The position numbers and the translations under genes were made by a program. From contig CAYYWL010000003.1 in assembly GCA_964475135.1 (NCBI GenBank), positions 1-64,000 on the forward strand: a stretch of 64,000 bases of DNA. The letters are read 5' to 3'. Every line of letters starts with the position of its first letter. The stretch's first letter is position 1. Below, piece by piece: positions 1 through 8,103 of this stretch. The notes under the pieces are model-generated. The model was not told the DNA's origin. It did not search any database and saw nothing but the letters and a program-made list of their open reading frames with translations. The stretch is from TMED14 sp964475135. GTDB taxonomy: Bacteria > Bacteroidota > Bacteroidia > Flavobacteriales > Schleiferiaceae.

Positions 1-3000
1 CAATGCGTACTGAGTCACCAGCACAGAACTGCACTACATCTTGAGCTGCGCTTCCTGTCATGAATGTGAACGACTTCACGCTAACCCATGATCCAGAAAT
101 CTTCTGCTGTGCTGTGATCACACCACCGTTCCAGCCGTCACCCCATGAGTCGTACATGTACATAGTTGAAGTACACTGGTTCGCCGGAGGACATAGAGCC
201 GTAGTGATCGTGTACGGTCCAGCCCAAGTCGACTGATCAGTCGCCGAACAGCTATCCTGCACATAGAAGTGGTACGACTGACCTGGAATTAGACCGGTAA
301 TAGTGTATGGACTGGTTACACCTGATGCCATGGTTCCGCCTAGCCCAGTACCTGTGCCCTGCCAGAAACCTACTGGACCCCAAAACACGTTTGAACCTAG
401 AGGCGTACCCGAAGGGGCTGACCATGAAATTCCTGCGCTTGTCGTAGAAACGCTACCCGCTACTACGCTGGCAATCGGCTCTGGACATGTAGGAATAGCT
501 TCTACTACAAAGTTGTCAAAGAAGACGTCTGGACCAAAGCCTGAATTAGCCACGAAACGGAAGATCGCATTGCTTCCAATCCATGAGGTTGGCAAGAATA
601 CAGTAGTATCCACAAATGTTCCTGGAACCATTGTACCCGCACCTGGGCTGCTAAAGCTTGGTCCAATCAAGTTGACCAAGGTATCCCAAGTTGAAGCCGT
701 GGTCGTTTTGCCAAGAAGTATGAGTTGGTCGTTCGGGTAGAACGTCATGTACTGGTGCGACCAGTCAAATGTGGCTTGCGCTGGAGCGGTAATCGCCACA
801 GGACGTGAAGACATCACCGCATTGTTTCCGCTCGTCCACGACCAGAAATTGCCGCGCATAGCGTATCCAGCACCAATAGCGTACTGCAGCATAGTCTGGG
901 TTCCGCCCTGGTTATTCCAACAGCCGAGTGGGCTCACGTCAAAGTTCTCGACGTATGGCATTGTGGTACCAAGGCAGCTCGTGGTGAAGTTGATCGGACC
1001 AAACCATGGGGCCAAGTTGTTGGCACCACACGAGTCGGCAATCCACACCGTGTAGGGAGTATTGGGAGCCAAACCGCTAATTGTGAATGACGTTCCATTC
1101 ACAGTAGCTTGGTTCGGGATGACACCCGTACCAGGGTTGAAGCCCGATGGACCCCAAGCAACTACGGAACCTGGCGTCGCGGCTACACCGTGCACCCAAG
1201 CAACCACAGCACTTGTTGCGGCAGCTGATGCCGAGCCGTTGATAACGGGCAAACATGCGGGCTGAGCTTCATAGGTGAAATCATCAATACCAAAAGTCGC
1301 AAAAGTAGAAGTGGTCCGGAACCCAACATGTTTGTATCCAGATGGCACGACTGGGAACGGAATGGTGTACTCTGCCCAAGCAGTAGTCAATGCAATCGTG
1401 TCAATAGCCACAAATGATCCCGGATTTGACGGCGTTGAAACAAGTCCGACAATCACATTTGTTGTCGACCAGGTGGAAATCTTATTAGCGCGGAAGCGAA
1501 CCTGTGCACCCCCACTACCAAGGTCTGTGAACATTGGAGATATAATGGTTGAACCGGCAGTGCCTCCCATACTCGCTTGAGCGTAGTTTGGAGCAGTATA
1601 TGCCGTTGTGCCCGGGAACGTCGGAATAGCAAATGTTGCCGAACCACTCTTGTACCAGCAATCCGGTTGATTCGTCGCAACGTACTGATCGAAGTTCGCA
1701 CTGTAACCAGTTGGGAGGGTAAATCCTGCACACAATGTGTTGAAACTAAATGGGCCAGACCAAATTGAGTTGCCCGCTCCACCACAAAGAGCCATGACGT
1801 AAAAATCGTAGGGTGAATTTGGAGCTAATCCAGTCGCCACCGCTGAGTTGGTTGCAACGGTATCAGAAGCTCCGGTGCCGATTGAGAAACCAGCTGGTCC
1901 CCACTGTACCACAAAACCTGAAGCTCCACTCTGCCAGTTAAGGTTGGCAGTTACATCGGTCACTGAAGACACTCCGAGTTGCAAGGGCTCAGGGCAGGCT
2001 GGCTGAGCTTCAAATGTGATAAAATCAACAAACAAATCAGGTCCGAAATCACTCCAGCCGTATACTTGAGCGACCACAGTAGTTCCAACGAATGAGGCAG
2101 GTAAGTATGCGATATCGTGGGTCATGACTGAAGCAGGAGTGGTTGTACCGGCACCTTGAGTATTAAAGGCACTTCCTTTTCGAGACAGAATGTTCGTCCA
2201 GACTGTGCTGTTGACGTTGCGTACCCGGACGGTCATACTATCAAATGGATACGACGCATTTGCAAGGTGCGACCAATCAATAACCACACGAGCAGGTACA
2301 GAGATGGCAATAGGCGCGCTCTCGAGAATGAACGAATCATCGTTGTTTGACCAGTAATTCGCTCTAGCCAATGTCACACCACCGGTGGTGTACGAAGTCC
2401 ATGGCACAGAGCCAGTATTAACCGACCAACAGTTCGGTGGAAAGGTGCCAAAAGTTTCGGTCGTAGGCAACGTAAGCGTGGCACACGTCGTACAGAAGTT
2501 TAATGGGCCTGACCACGCTGATGTGCCGCTATTAGTTGCGGAACAGTTGTTTCGAACGTATACGTCGTAGCAGGTGTTTGCACTCAATCCAGTAATAGTG
2601 GCGCTTGCAGTAGTGCTTGTGAGGGACGTACCAGATCCCTGTGTGTAGCCCGCCGGACCGTATTCAATATTAAAGGCCGTACCCGTAGATGTCCATGTGA
2701 CTGAGGCCTGAGTTGCTGTGATCCCATTCACTGCCAATTGGCCCGGAATTGGACATGCTGGCGGCGTATTCGTGATACGGATCGTGTAATCGTGAACAGA
2801 ACCCCATGAATATGTTGCACATGAAGTGGTAGATGTGGTTGTGCCTCCCTCGCGGAGCATTACGCGAATTCGAGTACGCCCAAGTGTTGCGGTAAGGGGG
2901 ACGGTAAACGACATAAATGCGTTGCGAACCGTTGATCCCGAGGCCGCTGGTGAACCACTCCAAGTTCCAAGTTCCTCACCCGCATCGGTAAAGTCGCCAT

Positions 3001-3322
3001 CGTCATTGTAGTCGATCCACGCTCGGGCGAATGACCCGTACACACCACCACATGTGCTCATCAAAGCTTCTAACGAGTAGCTCGTTCCACGGCTGAGGTC
3101 TGCCGAATCAATCTGCGTAAAATCGCGGAGTCCTGCTACAGCTGGGCATGTGGTTGGGTTGCTGATGCCGTAGTTGTCACCAAGCAAATACACATCCCGA
3201 ATCTCGGTGTCGGCCGTTGATGATGGTCCAACTGTAGTGCAGTACGTCTGAGCAACTGCTGTTCCAGAAAGGAACATAGCGAAAGCACCGAAGAGCCAAT
3301 TAAGCGTAGTACGTTTGTTCAT
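1..3322 (-). CDS. Giant secreted surface protein with GEVED, Fn3 and MAM-like modules (N-terminal part)
   Basis: About 1,107 codons are visible; the reading frame is open through the left edge, so the C-terminus is missing. ATG at 3322 opens a signal peptide ending near AVAQ (residue ~25). Residues ~90-182 look like a GEVED domain (WIDYNDDGDF early, VHDYTI at the end). Four fibronectin type III-like modules follow, opening with CPIPGQ, CPEPLQ, CLPVIN and CPEPIA; between them lie ~170-residue beta-sandwich modules of MAM or jelly-roll type with a Cys-Trp pair near the start. The last visible segment has the motif DSWGDGWNG, common in Bacteroidota surface proteins. Architecture resembles the protein at 19604-23419, so the two are probably paralogous adhesins. 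T9SS export is inferred; the sorting domain would lie outside the window. By eye the gene is more AT-rich than its neighbours. Confidence 0.85.
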   Translation of the reverse strand, partial: MNKRTTLNWLFGAFAMFLSGTAVAQTYCTTVGPSSTADTEIRDVYLLGDNYGISNPTTCPAVAGLRDFTQIDSADLSRGTSYSLEALMSTCGGVYGSFARAWIDYNDDGDFTDAGEELGTWSGSPAASGSTVRNAFMSFTVPLTATLGRTRIRVMLREGGTTTSTTSCATYSWGSVHDYTIRITNTPPACPIPGQLAVNGITATQASVTWTSTGTAFNIEYGPAGYTQGSGTSLTSTTASATITGLSANTCYDVYVRNNCSATNSGTSAWSGPLNFCTTCATLTLPTTETFGTFPPNCWSVNTGSVPWTSYTTGGVTLARANYWSNNDDSFILESAPIAISVPARVVIDWSHLANASYPFDSMTVRVRNVNSTVWTNILSRKGSAFNTQGAGTTTPASVMTHDIAYLPASFVGTTVVAQVYGWSDFGPDLFVDFITFEAQPACPEPLQLGVSSVTDVTANLNWQSGASGFVVQWGPAGFSIGTGASDTVATNSAVATGLAPNSPYDFYVMALCGGAGNSIWSGPFSFNTLCAGFTLPTGYSANFDQYVATNQPDCWYKSGSATFAIPTFPGTTAYTAPNYAQASMGGTAGSTIISPMFTDLGSGGAQVRFRANKISTWSTTNVIVGLVSTPSNPGSFVAIDTIALTTAWAEYTIPFPVVPSGYKHVGFRTTSTFATFGIDDFTYEAQPACLPVINGSASAAATSAVVAWVHGVAATPGSVVAWGPSGFNPGTGVIPNQATVNGTSFTISGLAPNTPYTVWIADSCGANNLAPWFGPINFTTSCLGTTMPYVENFDVSPLGCWNNQGGTQTMLQYAIGAGYAMRGNFWSWTSGNNAVMSSRPVAITAPAQATFDWSHQYMTFYPNDQLILLGKTTTASTWDTLVNLIGPSFSSPGAGTMVPGTFVDTTVFLPTSWIGSNAIFRFVANSGFGPDVFFDNFVVEAIPTCPEPIASVVAGSVSTTSAGISWSAPSGTPLGSNVFWGPVGFWQGTGTGLGGTMASGVTSPYTITGLIPGQSYHFYVQDSCSATDQSTWAGPYTITTALCPPANQCTSTMYMYDSWGDGWNGGVITAQQKISGSWVSVKSFTFMTGSAAQDVVQFCAGDSVRI

Positions 3323-3365
3323 GTTATGGTATTCATTAGGGTACAGATTACAAAAGTGAGGAATA

Positions 3366-4526
3366 ATGTCGAAAAAACCATCGGTCGTTCAACGATTTAT
3401 CGTTTTCGTTAACGCATTGACGCTTATCGTTGGCGGATGTGCGCTGCCGACTCCGCCAGATGGGGGGCCCCGCGACACCGACGGGCCCGTGGTGGTCGAA
3501 TCGAATGTACCAATTGGAAGCACCTCGGTGCAAACCAATACATTGACCTGGTCCTTTGACGAGTACGTCGTGCTCAACAACCCGGTCGCCAGCATTCGAA
3601 CGTCGCCTCCGATTCCCGGCGAGCCGCGGTACTTGTTAAAGGGTAAAACACTTAAAATGTCGTGGGATGGCAGCCTCGAGCCCGACCGCACCTACATCAT
3701 TCAGTTCGGAAACGGAATTCGCGACTTGCACGAGAACAACCCCATGAGTGAGCCATTTTGGGTGTTTGCCACGGGTACTACAATTGATTCGGGCCAAATC
3801 CGAGGAGTGGTCCTTAACCCCTCAACCGGCAAACCTTGGGACAACCAGGCCGTGGTTCTGCACAAGGGGGATGCTCCGGATTCCGCGGTTTTTACCCCCC
3901 CGGTGTACGGGTCGCGCAGCGGCAAAGACGGTCGTTTTACCCTGCCCTACTTGGCGGACGGCAGCTACCAAATCTTTGCGTTCAGTGACCCCGACGGCAA
4001 TCTTCAGCTCGGAACCGGTGAAAAATCGCCGGTCGCCTGGTTTTCGGAACGTGTCACCCCTGGAGACAGTCTTGTACTGTGGCTCTCCGATCCCACCGCG
4101 AAGCCCGACAGTGTAGCTCAATTTCGGCAGCTTCCAGCGGACTCGTCTGGGGTACTCAAGCTGACCGTAGCCCCAGGCACCGACGGAACCTGGGTGCACC
4201 AACTGCGGCGCGACGGGATCGTGGTGTGGCAAGGTTCCGGCACCAATTCATGGACGCTTGAAGGGTTGAAACCCGGCACGTACCAACTACAAAGCTTTGC
4301 GGACCTGAATGAAAACGGGAAACTAGATGCCCCTGACTGGTGGACGCGAACCGAGGCCGAAACACCGATCCCAGATCCCGAAGCGATTGAGGTTACTGTG
4401 GGTTGGACGGTAGAGCGCCAGTGGCTTCCGGGGGCATCCCCAGCACCGCAAACGGGTCCTGATCAGCCAAAAACGGGAAGCGCTTCCGGACTGCTGAGAG
4501 GTGGATTGGGTCCCATTCGGCGGTAA
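3366..4526 (+). CDS. Ig-like domain lipoprotein
   Basis: 386 residues. A lipoprotein signal ends at GGCALPTPP, so Cys27 is the likely lipidated residue. The following stretch PPDGGPRDTDGP is the hallmark of a widespread Bacteroidota family annotated as Ig-like (Big_5) domain lipoproteins. Residues ~35-125 form the Ig-like domain (WSFDEYVVLNN; YIIQFGNGIRD); the rest contains carboxypeptidase-regulatory-like segments (GRFTLPYLADGSYQIFAFSD and GTYQLQSFADLNENGKLD). Cell-envelope location is implied; the exact role is unknown. It is divergent from the giant surface protein. Its last ~33 residues run antisense into the convergent hydrolase gene, a 134-bp tail-to-tail overlap, and look like a non-family extension. 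Confidence 0.85.
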   Translation: MSKKPSVVQRFIVFVNALTLIVGGCALPTPPDGGPRDTDGPVVVESNVPIGSTSVQTNTLTWSFDEYVVLNNPVASIRTSPPIPGEPRYLLKGKTLKMSWDGSLEPDRTYIIQFGNGIRDLHENNPMSEPFWVFATGTTIDSGQIRGVVLNPSTGKPWDNQAVVLHKGDAPDSAVFTPPVYGSRSGKDGRFTLPYLADGSYQIFAFSDPDGNLQLGTGEKSPVAWFSERVTPGDSLVLWLSDPTAKPDSVAQFRQLPADSSGVLKLTVAPGTDGTWVHQLRRDGIVVWQGSGTNSWTLEGLKPGTYQLQSFADLNENGKLDAPDWWTRTEAETPIPDPEAIEVTVGWTVERQWLPGASPAPQTGPDQPKTGSASGLLRGGLGPIRR

Positions 4527-5244
4527 CGAGTACCGACTTGTGTACTTCTGCTGAAGCCAATACGTCGCCCCAAGGGCCGATGATGCGGCTCGCGCCGCTG
4601 TGGTCTACACCAAAACCATCCACGCCCACTCGGTTGACGCCAGCCACGTAGCACTGGTTTTCCATTGCTCGAGCGGCCAACAGCGTGGTCCACGCATTTT
4701 CGCGGGCCTCTGGCCAATTGGCAACCACGAGTAGGCCGTCGTAGGCGGGGGTCCCGTCGTCGTCGAGCGTATTGCGCAACCAAACCGGAAAGCGAAGGTC
4801 AAAGCAAACCGCCAGGCGAAGGCGCCATCCGCGTAAGGTGACAACGACGGCTTCGGTTCCACGTTCAAAGTCACGGTGCTCGCCCGCCACTGCAAAGAGG
4901 TGGCGCTTATCGGCGGTGGTGGTGGTTCCGTCGGGTTCGACCCAAAAGAAGCGGTTGGCCACTTTGCCCGATTCGTGGGGCACAAACACCGATGCGCCCA
5001 CGGCACACTGAAGTTCCAAAGCGAGTTCCTTCAAAAAGTTGACCGCGGTGGCCGAATGGGCCGCAACCTCGCGCGCCTGCGACGTGGCAAACCCAGTGGC
5101 AAAGGCCTCGGGCAGCAGCAGCAGGTCGACGCTCCCAGGGGCCGGAATCAGCGAGCGAATCCGTGCAAAATTGGCATCCGGGTCGCACCAGGCGATGCCG
5201 TACTGAAGGAGCGCCACGCGCAGCGGGCTAAGGTTAGCGGGCAT
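4393..5244 (-). CDS. Carbon-nitrogen hydrolase, omega-amidase-like (nitrilase superfamily)
   Basis: 283 residues with the complete nitrilase-superfamily triad: Glu46 (LLLPEAFATGF), Lys113 (ADKRHLF) and Cys147 (LAVCFDLRFP). The context GEHRDFERG and the FPFLADQD ending match the NIT2/YafV omega-amidase subgroup, which hydrolyses alpha-keto-glutaramate or alpha-keto-succinamate to the keto acid plus ammonia; the exact substrate is inferred. The start overlaps the end of the SCO1-like gene by 11 bp, so the two are probably cotranscribed. The final ~17 residues (after DPFAVLG) extend past the usual family end and overlap the convergent lipoprotein gene. Confidence 0.88.
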   Translation of the reverse strand: MPANLSPLRVALLQYGIAWCDPDANFARIRSLIPAPGSVDLLLLPEAFATGFATSQAREVAAHSATAVNFLKELALELQCAVGASVFVPHESGKVANRFFWVEPDGTTTTADKRHLFAVAGEHRDFERGTEAVVVTLRGWRLRLAVCFDLRFPVWLRNTLDDDGTPAYDGLLVVANWPEARENAWTTLLAARAMENQCYVAGVNRVGVDGFGVDHSGASRIIGPWGDVLASAEVHKSVLVTAEWDPIHLSAVRKRFPFLADQDPFAVLGMPPEATGALPSNPQ

Positions 5245-5926
5245 CGGGGAGCAGCAAAGGAATGTCTTTAATCAGCTGGTCCACCGCCTTAGGGTCGGTG
5301 CCGTCGTAGTAGCCACGCAGACGGCCTTCAGCGTCGACGAGCACGAGGTTTTCGGTATGAATGAACGAGTGCTCGTCCCATCCCTGACCCTCTTCGAGCA
5401 CCGCAAAGTAGCTGGTACGCGCAAGCCGATTCAGCTCTTCGGGTGTACCCGTTAGTAGCCACCATTGGGCGGAATCGCAGCCGTTCCGCGCCGCGTAGTC
5501 CGCCAAAATGGGCACCGAATCGTATTCGGGCATGGCGGTGTGCGACAAAATCCGGATCCGGCCGTCACCAGAGTAGGCGTCTTGAACCCTTCGCAAGCCG
5601 GCCGCCATATCCACACAAATGGTCGGGCATGTGGTAAAAAAGTAGCTGACAATCCGGACTTTGCCCTCGACGTCGCGGGCACTTCGGCGGGTCCCCGTTT
5701 GGTCCACCAAGTCAAATTCAGCCACTCGGTGGTCCATGCCCTTGCCCTCAATGCTGTCGGCAACCAGTGCCGGATTTAGATCCGAGGGATTGAGTATCGG
5801 AAGCTGCCGCTCAGGGCGCTGAATGAGGTAGGCCGCGGTGACTCCGGTCACGAAAATCGCCAATAAAATGCCTATTTTTAGGTATTCGGACTTCGAAAGC
5901 TTCCAGGCGGGTTTTGGCACGGTCAT
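5234..5926 (-). CDS. SCO1/SenC family copper chaperone
   Basis: 230 residues. One N-terminal membrane anchor (residues ~16-36) is followed by a thioredoxin-like domain. The copper-binding set is present: Cys100 and Cys104 (TTCPTICVDM) and His190 (HSFIHTENL). SCO proteins deliver copper to, or maintain thiols of, cytochrome c oxidase; some members serve other copper enzymes. It lies 32 bp from, and divergent to, the MbnP-MbnH operon, which fits periplasmic copper handling. A GAACTTCG box lies four bases before the ATG, so the mRNA may be leaderless. Confidence 0.92.
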   Translation of the reverse strand: MTVPKPAWKLSKSEYLKIGILLAIFVTGVTAAYLIQRPERQLPILNPSDLNPALVADSIEGKGMDHRVAEFDLVDQTGTRRSARDVEGKVRIVSYFFTTCPTICVDMAAGLRRVQDAYSGDGRIRILSHTAMPEYDSVPILADYAARNGCDSAQWWLLTGTPEELNRLARTSYFAVLEEGQGWDEHSFIHTENLVLVDAEGRLRGYYDGTDPKAVDQLIKDIPLLLPDAR

Positions 5927-5930
5927 GGCA

Positions 5931-5938
5931 CGAAGTTC
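5931..5938 (-). promoter_or_regulatory. Putative -7 box of the SCO1 gene
   Basis: GAACTTCG on the minus strand, 4 nt before the ATG at 5926. It matches nAnnTTyG, a variant of the Bacteroidota -7 box TAnnTTTG. No clear -33 TTTG is seen. Its own -33 region would fall over the divergent MbnP gene start. Confidence 0.45.
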
Positions 5939-5945
5939 GGCAACG

Positions 5946-5953
5946 TAACTTTA
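5946..5953 (+). promoter_or_regulatory. Putative -7 box of the MbnP operon
   Basis: TAACTTTA (7 of 8 to TAnnTTTG), 5 nt before the ATG at 5959. Only 7 nt separate it from the opposing SCO1 box, so the two promoters must share DNA. Confidence 0.5.
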
Positions 5954-5958
5954 CCACC

Positions 5959-6714
5959 ATGAGAAACTTTGTACTTTTTTCAGCCATCGCAGCACTTTCT
6001 GTGGCATGCACCCCAGAAGGCAGCGAAGTTTCGCTTGAAATGAGCATTCAGCCCAGGTGGAACGGTCAGGATCTCGCCTACAGCAGCATGACCCTGGTGC
6101 AGCCGGAGACCGGAGACACATTTCTTGTGGAGCGCGCCGACATGATTCTGTCCGAATTCGCTTTGATTCACGCAGATGGCAGCCGCCTCCCGCTAGTTGA
6201 CGAGGCCGGTGATCCGATTTATGCCTTCTTCACCAAAGGCAAACCTTGGACGGTAAAGGTTCCGGACAATATTCCAAAAGCCGAATATATAGGGATTGCG
6301 TTCACGGTAGGGCTTGATTCCGCCCGAAACTTCGGGGACCCCTCACAGTGGAAGGTCGGTCACCCACTCAACCCAACCGTGAACAACCTGCACTGGGGCT
6401 GGCAGGGAGGATACGTGTTCATGGCCATCGAAGGCTTCTACCAAAACAACGGAGCGCGCGAGCCCTGGCTCTACCACATTGCCAATATGGAAAACCGCAT
6501 GCCCGTGGTACTCAACGGCGTCCTCGACCTTCGCGGACCGCGCCGACTCGTGCTGAACTGGAACGCCGAAAAGTTGTTTTATGCCCTAAATGAGGTTCGC
6601 CCCTCTGAAGACGGAGCTTTTTCGCACAGCAGTTTTGATGGCGGAGTCGCCCATCGAATCTCTGAAAATGTGAGCCAATCATTCAGCTGGGTTGCGCTTG
6701 AAAATGTGAAATGA
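5959..6714 (+). CDS. MbnP family copper-binding lipoprotein
   Basis: 251 residues from ATG 5959; the upstream in-frame ATG at 5914 is rejected because it would place extra residues before a clean lipoprotein signal (VACTPEG, Cys17) and because the promoter box lies between them. The core carries the MbnP signature: HPLNPTVNNLHWGW at residues 135-148, followed by GGYVFMAIEG. MbnP proteins are periplasmic copper-binding partners of the di-heme enzyme MbnH, which oxidises a conserved Trp of MbnP to kynurenine; here Trp146 or Trp148 is the candidate by position. The next gene is that MbnH, overlapping by 4 bp (ATGA), so the pair is translationally coupled. Confidence 0.85.
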   Translation: MRNFVLFSAIAALSVACTPEGSEVSLEMSIQPRWNGQDLAYSSMTLVQPETGDTFLVERADMILSEFALIHADGSRLPLVDEAGDPIYAFFTKGKPWTVKVPDNIPKAEYIGIAFTVGLDSARNFGDPSQWKVGHPLNPTVNNLHWGWQGGYVFMAIEGFYQNNGAREPWLYHIANMENRMPVVLNGVLDLRGPRRLVLNWNAEKLFYALNEVRPSEDGAFSHSSFDGGVAHRISENVSQSFSWVALENVK

Positions 6715-7769
6715 AGTACTTCGCGCTTGTACTAATCGCCGTCGTGGCCGTGAGTTGTGGCGAAAATCCGCCGCCCACGACCCCGTTTGCGCTGAATGTA
6801 CCGCAGGGCTTCCCGCCGCCGCCGATTCCTGAAGACAATCCATTGACCGTCGAGGGCGTGCTCCTCGGCCGAAGGCTGTTTTACGACCCGATTCTTTCGC
6901 GAGACTCGACGCAGAGCTGCGGAAGCTGCCACAACACCAGCTTCGGAATGACTGACCACGGACTGCAATTTTCAGTCGGAATCACCGGAGCCGTAGGCGA
7001 CCGCAACAGCATGCCGCTCCATAATTTGGCCTACCATACTGCATTTTTTTGGGACGGTCGCAGCCCGATGCTGCGCGATTTAACGTTGGTTCCGATTCAA
7101 GATCCGCGCGAAATGGACCACAGCGTAGAGAGCGTGCTTGCGAAGCTCAACGCGAGCCCCACCTACCGAGACCTCTTCTGGAAGGCGTTCGGGGTCAAGA
7201 CCATCACGGCCGAAGAGCTCGGCTTGGCGGCAGAGCAGTTCATGCTCAGCATAATGAGTGGCTCGAGCAAGTTTGACCGCTTTGCGCGCGGACTTGAAAG
7301 CCTCACTCCCGAAGAACAACTCGGCCTACAGTTATTCAATGGCGAAGCCAACCCAAACGCTCCGGTTCGCGGTGCAGACTGCTTTCACTGCCACGGCGGA
7401 ACCCTGTTCACCAACCACAAGTTCATGAACAATGGACTGGACACGGTAATCACCGACCCCGGGCTTGGCGGAGTAACGGGCAACCCGAACGACATGGGCA
7501 AGTTTAAGGTTCCGTCGCTGCGCAACATCGCCTACACCCCGCCGTACATGCACGACGGCCGCTTTCAAACCCTGATGGAGGTCGTGGACTTCTACAACAG
7601 CGGAACCCACGCTAATTCTCCCAACATTGATCCCTCCATGGGCGACATCATTCGCTCAGGCGGACTTGGCCTCAACCTACAGGAGCGACTTGCCCTTGTG
7701 GCGTTCTTGAACACCCTCACCGACACATCAATAGAGAGCGATACGCTCTTTCAAAACCCGTTCAACTAA
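6711..7769 (+). CDS. MbnH-like di-heme cytochrome c peroxidase family protein
   Basis: 352 residues, lipoprotein-type signal (VAVSCGEN, Cys16). Two c-type heme motifs are visible: CGSCH at residues 70-74 and CFHCH at about 224-228, as in the bacterial cytochrome c peroxidase/MauG superfamily. Other family landmarks are LGRRLFYDPILS, HNLAYHTAFFWDGR, KFKVPSLRNIAYTPPYMHDG. In characterised MbnP/MbnH pairs the enzyme makes a bis-Fe(IV)-type oxidant that converts a Trp of MbnP to kynurenine, which is needed for copper binding. Adjacency to MbnP supports that role over simple peroxide detoxification. Followed after one base by the HMA gene. Confidence 0.88.
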   Translation: MKYFALVLIAVVAVSCGENPPPTTPFALNVPQGFPPPPIPEDNPLTVEGVLLGRRLFYDPILSRDSTQSCGSCHNTSFGMTDHGLQFSVGITGAVGDRNSMPLHNLAYHTAFFWDGRSPMLRDLTLVPIQDPREMDHSVESVLAKLNASPTYRDLFWKAFGVKTITAEELGLAAEQFMLSIMSGSSKFDRFARGLESLTPEEQLGLQLFNGEANPNAPVRGADCFHCHGGTLFTNHKFMNNGLDTVITDPGLGGVTGNPNDMGKFKVPSLRNIAYTPPYMHDGRFQTLMEVVDFYNSGTHANSPNIDPSMGDIIRSGGLGLNLQERLALVAFLNTLTDTSIESDTLFQNPFN

Positions 7770-7770
7770 T

Positions 7771-8103
7771 ATGAAAAATCTACTTTTTGGTTTCTGGTTA
7801 CTCGTTTCTTGTTCCGCACTTGCGCAGACTTCCGAGGTAACCTTTTGGGTAGATGGCGTATGCGGAATGTGCGAAAAGCGAATCGAAACTGCCCTTTTGA
7901 ACACCCCTGGAGTGCGCTTTGCCGACTGGTCGACCGAGACCCATCAGGTCAAAGTAGCCTTCAGCGGCAAAAAGCTCACCGAACAGCGGCTCCACGAGTT
8001 AGTTGCGGCAGTGGGCCACGACACCAAAAAGGTCAAGGCTAAAGAAGAGGACTACGCCAAAGTCCACGAATGCTGCAAGTACCGGGAACTCAATGCGCAC
8101 TAG
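7771..8103 (+). CDS. Secreted heavy-metal-associated (HMA) domain protein
   Basis: 110 residues. A signal peptide (about residues 1-19, ending ALAQ) precedes one HMA fold with the metal motif GVCGMCEKR (Cys31, Cys34). HMA domains bind Cu(I) or similar soft metals; a secreted version suggests periplasmic copper transfer between the outer-membrane receptor and SCO/MbnP partners. A C-terminal HECCKY adds two further cysteines. It overlaps the next gene by 11 bp. Confidence 0.88.
   Translation: MKNLLFGFWLLVSCSALAQTSEVTFWVDGVCGMCEKRIETALLNTPGVRFADWSTETHQVKVAFSGKKLTEQRLHELVAAVGHDTKKVKAKEEDYAKVHECCKYRELNAH

Noticed and set aside
7771..8103. P-type copper ATPase fragment
   Set aside because: The HMA protein has its own signal peptide and normal stop; there is no ATPase homology after it.
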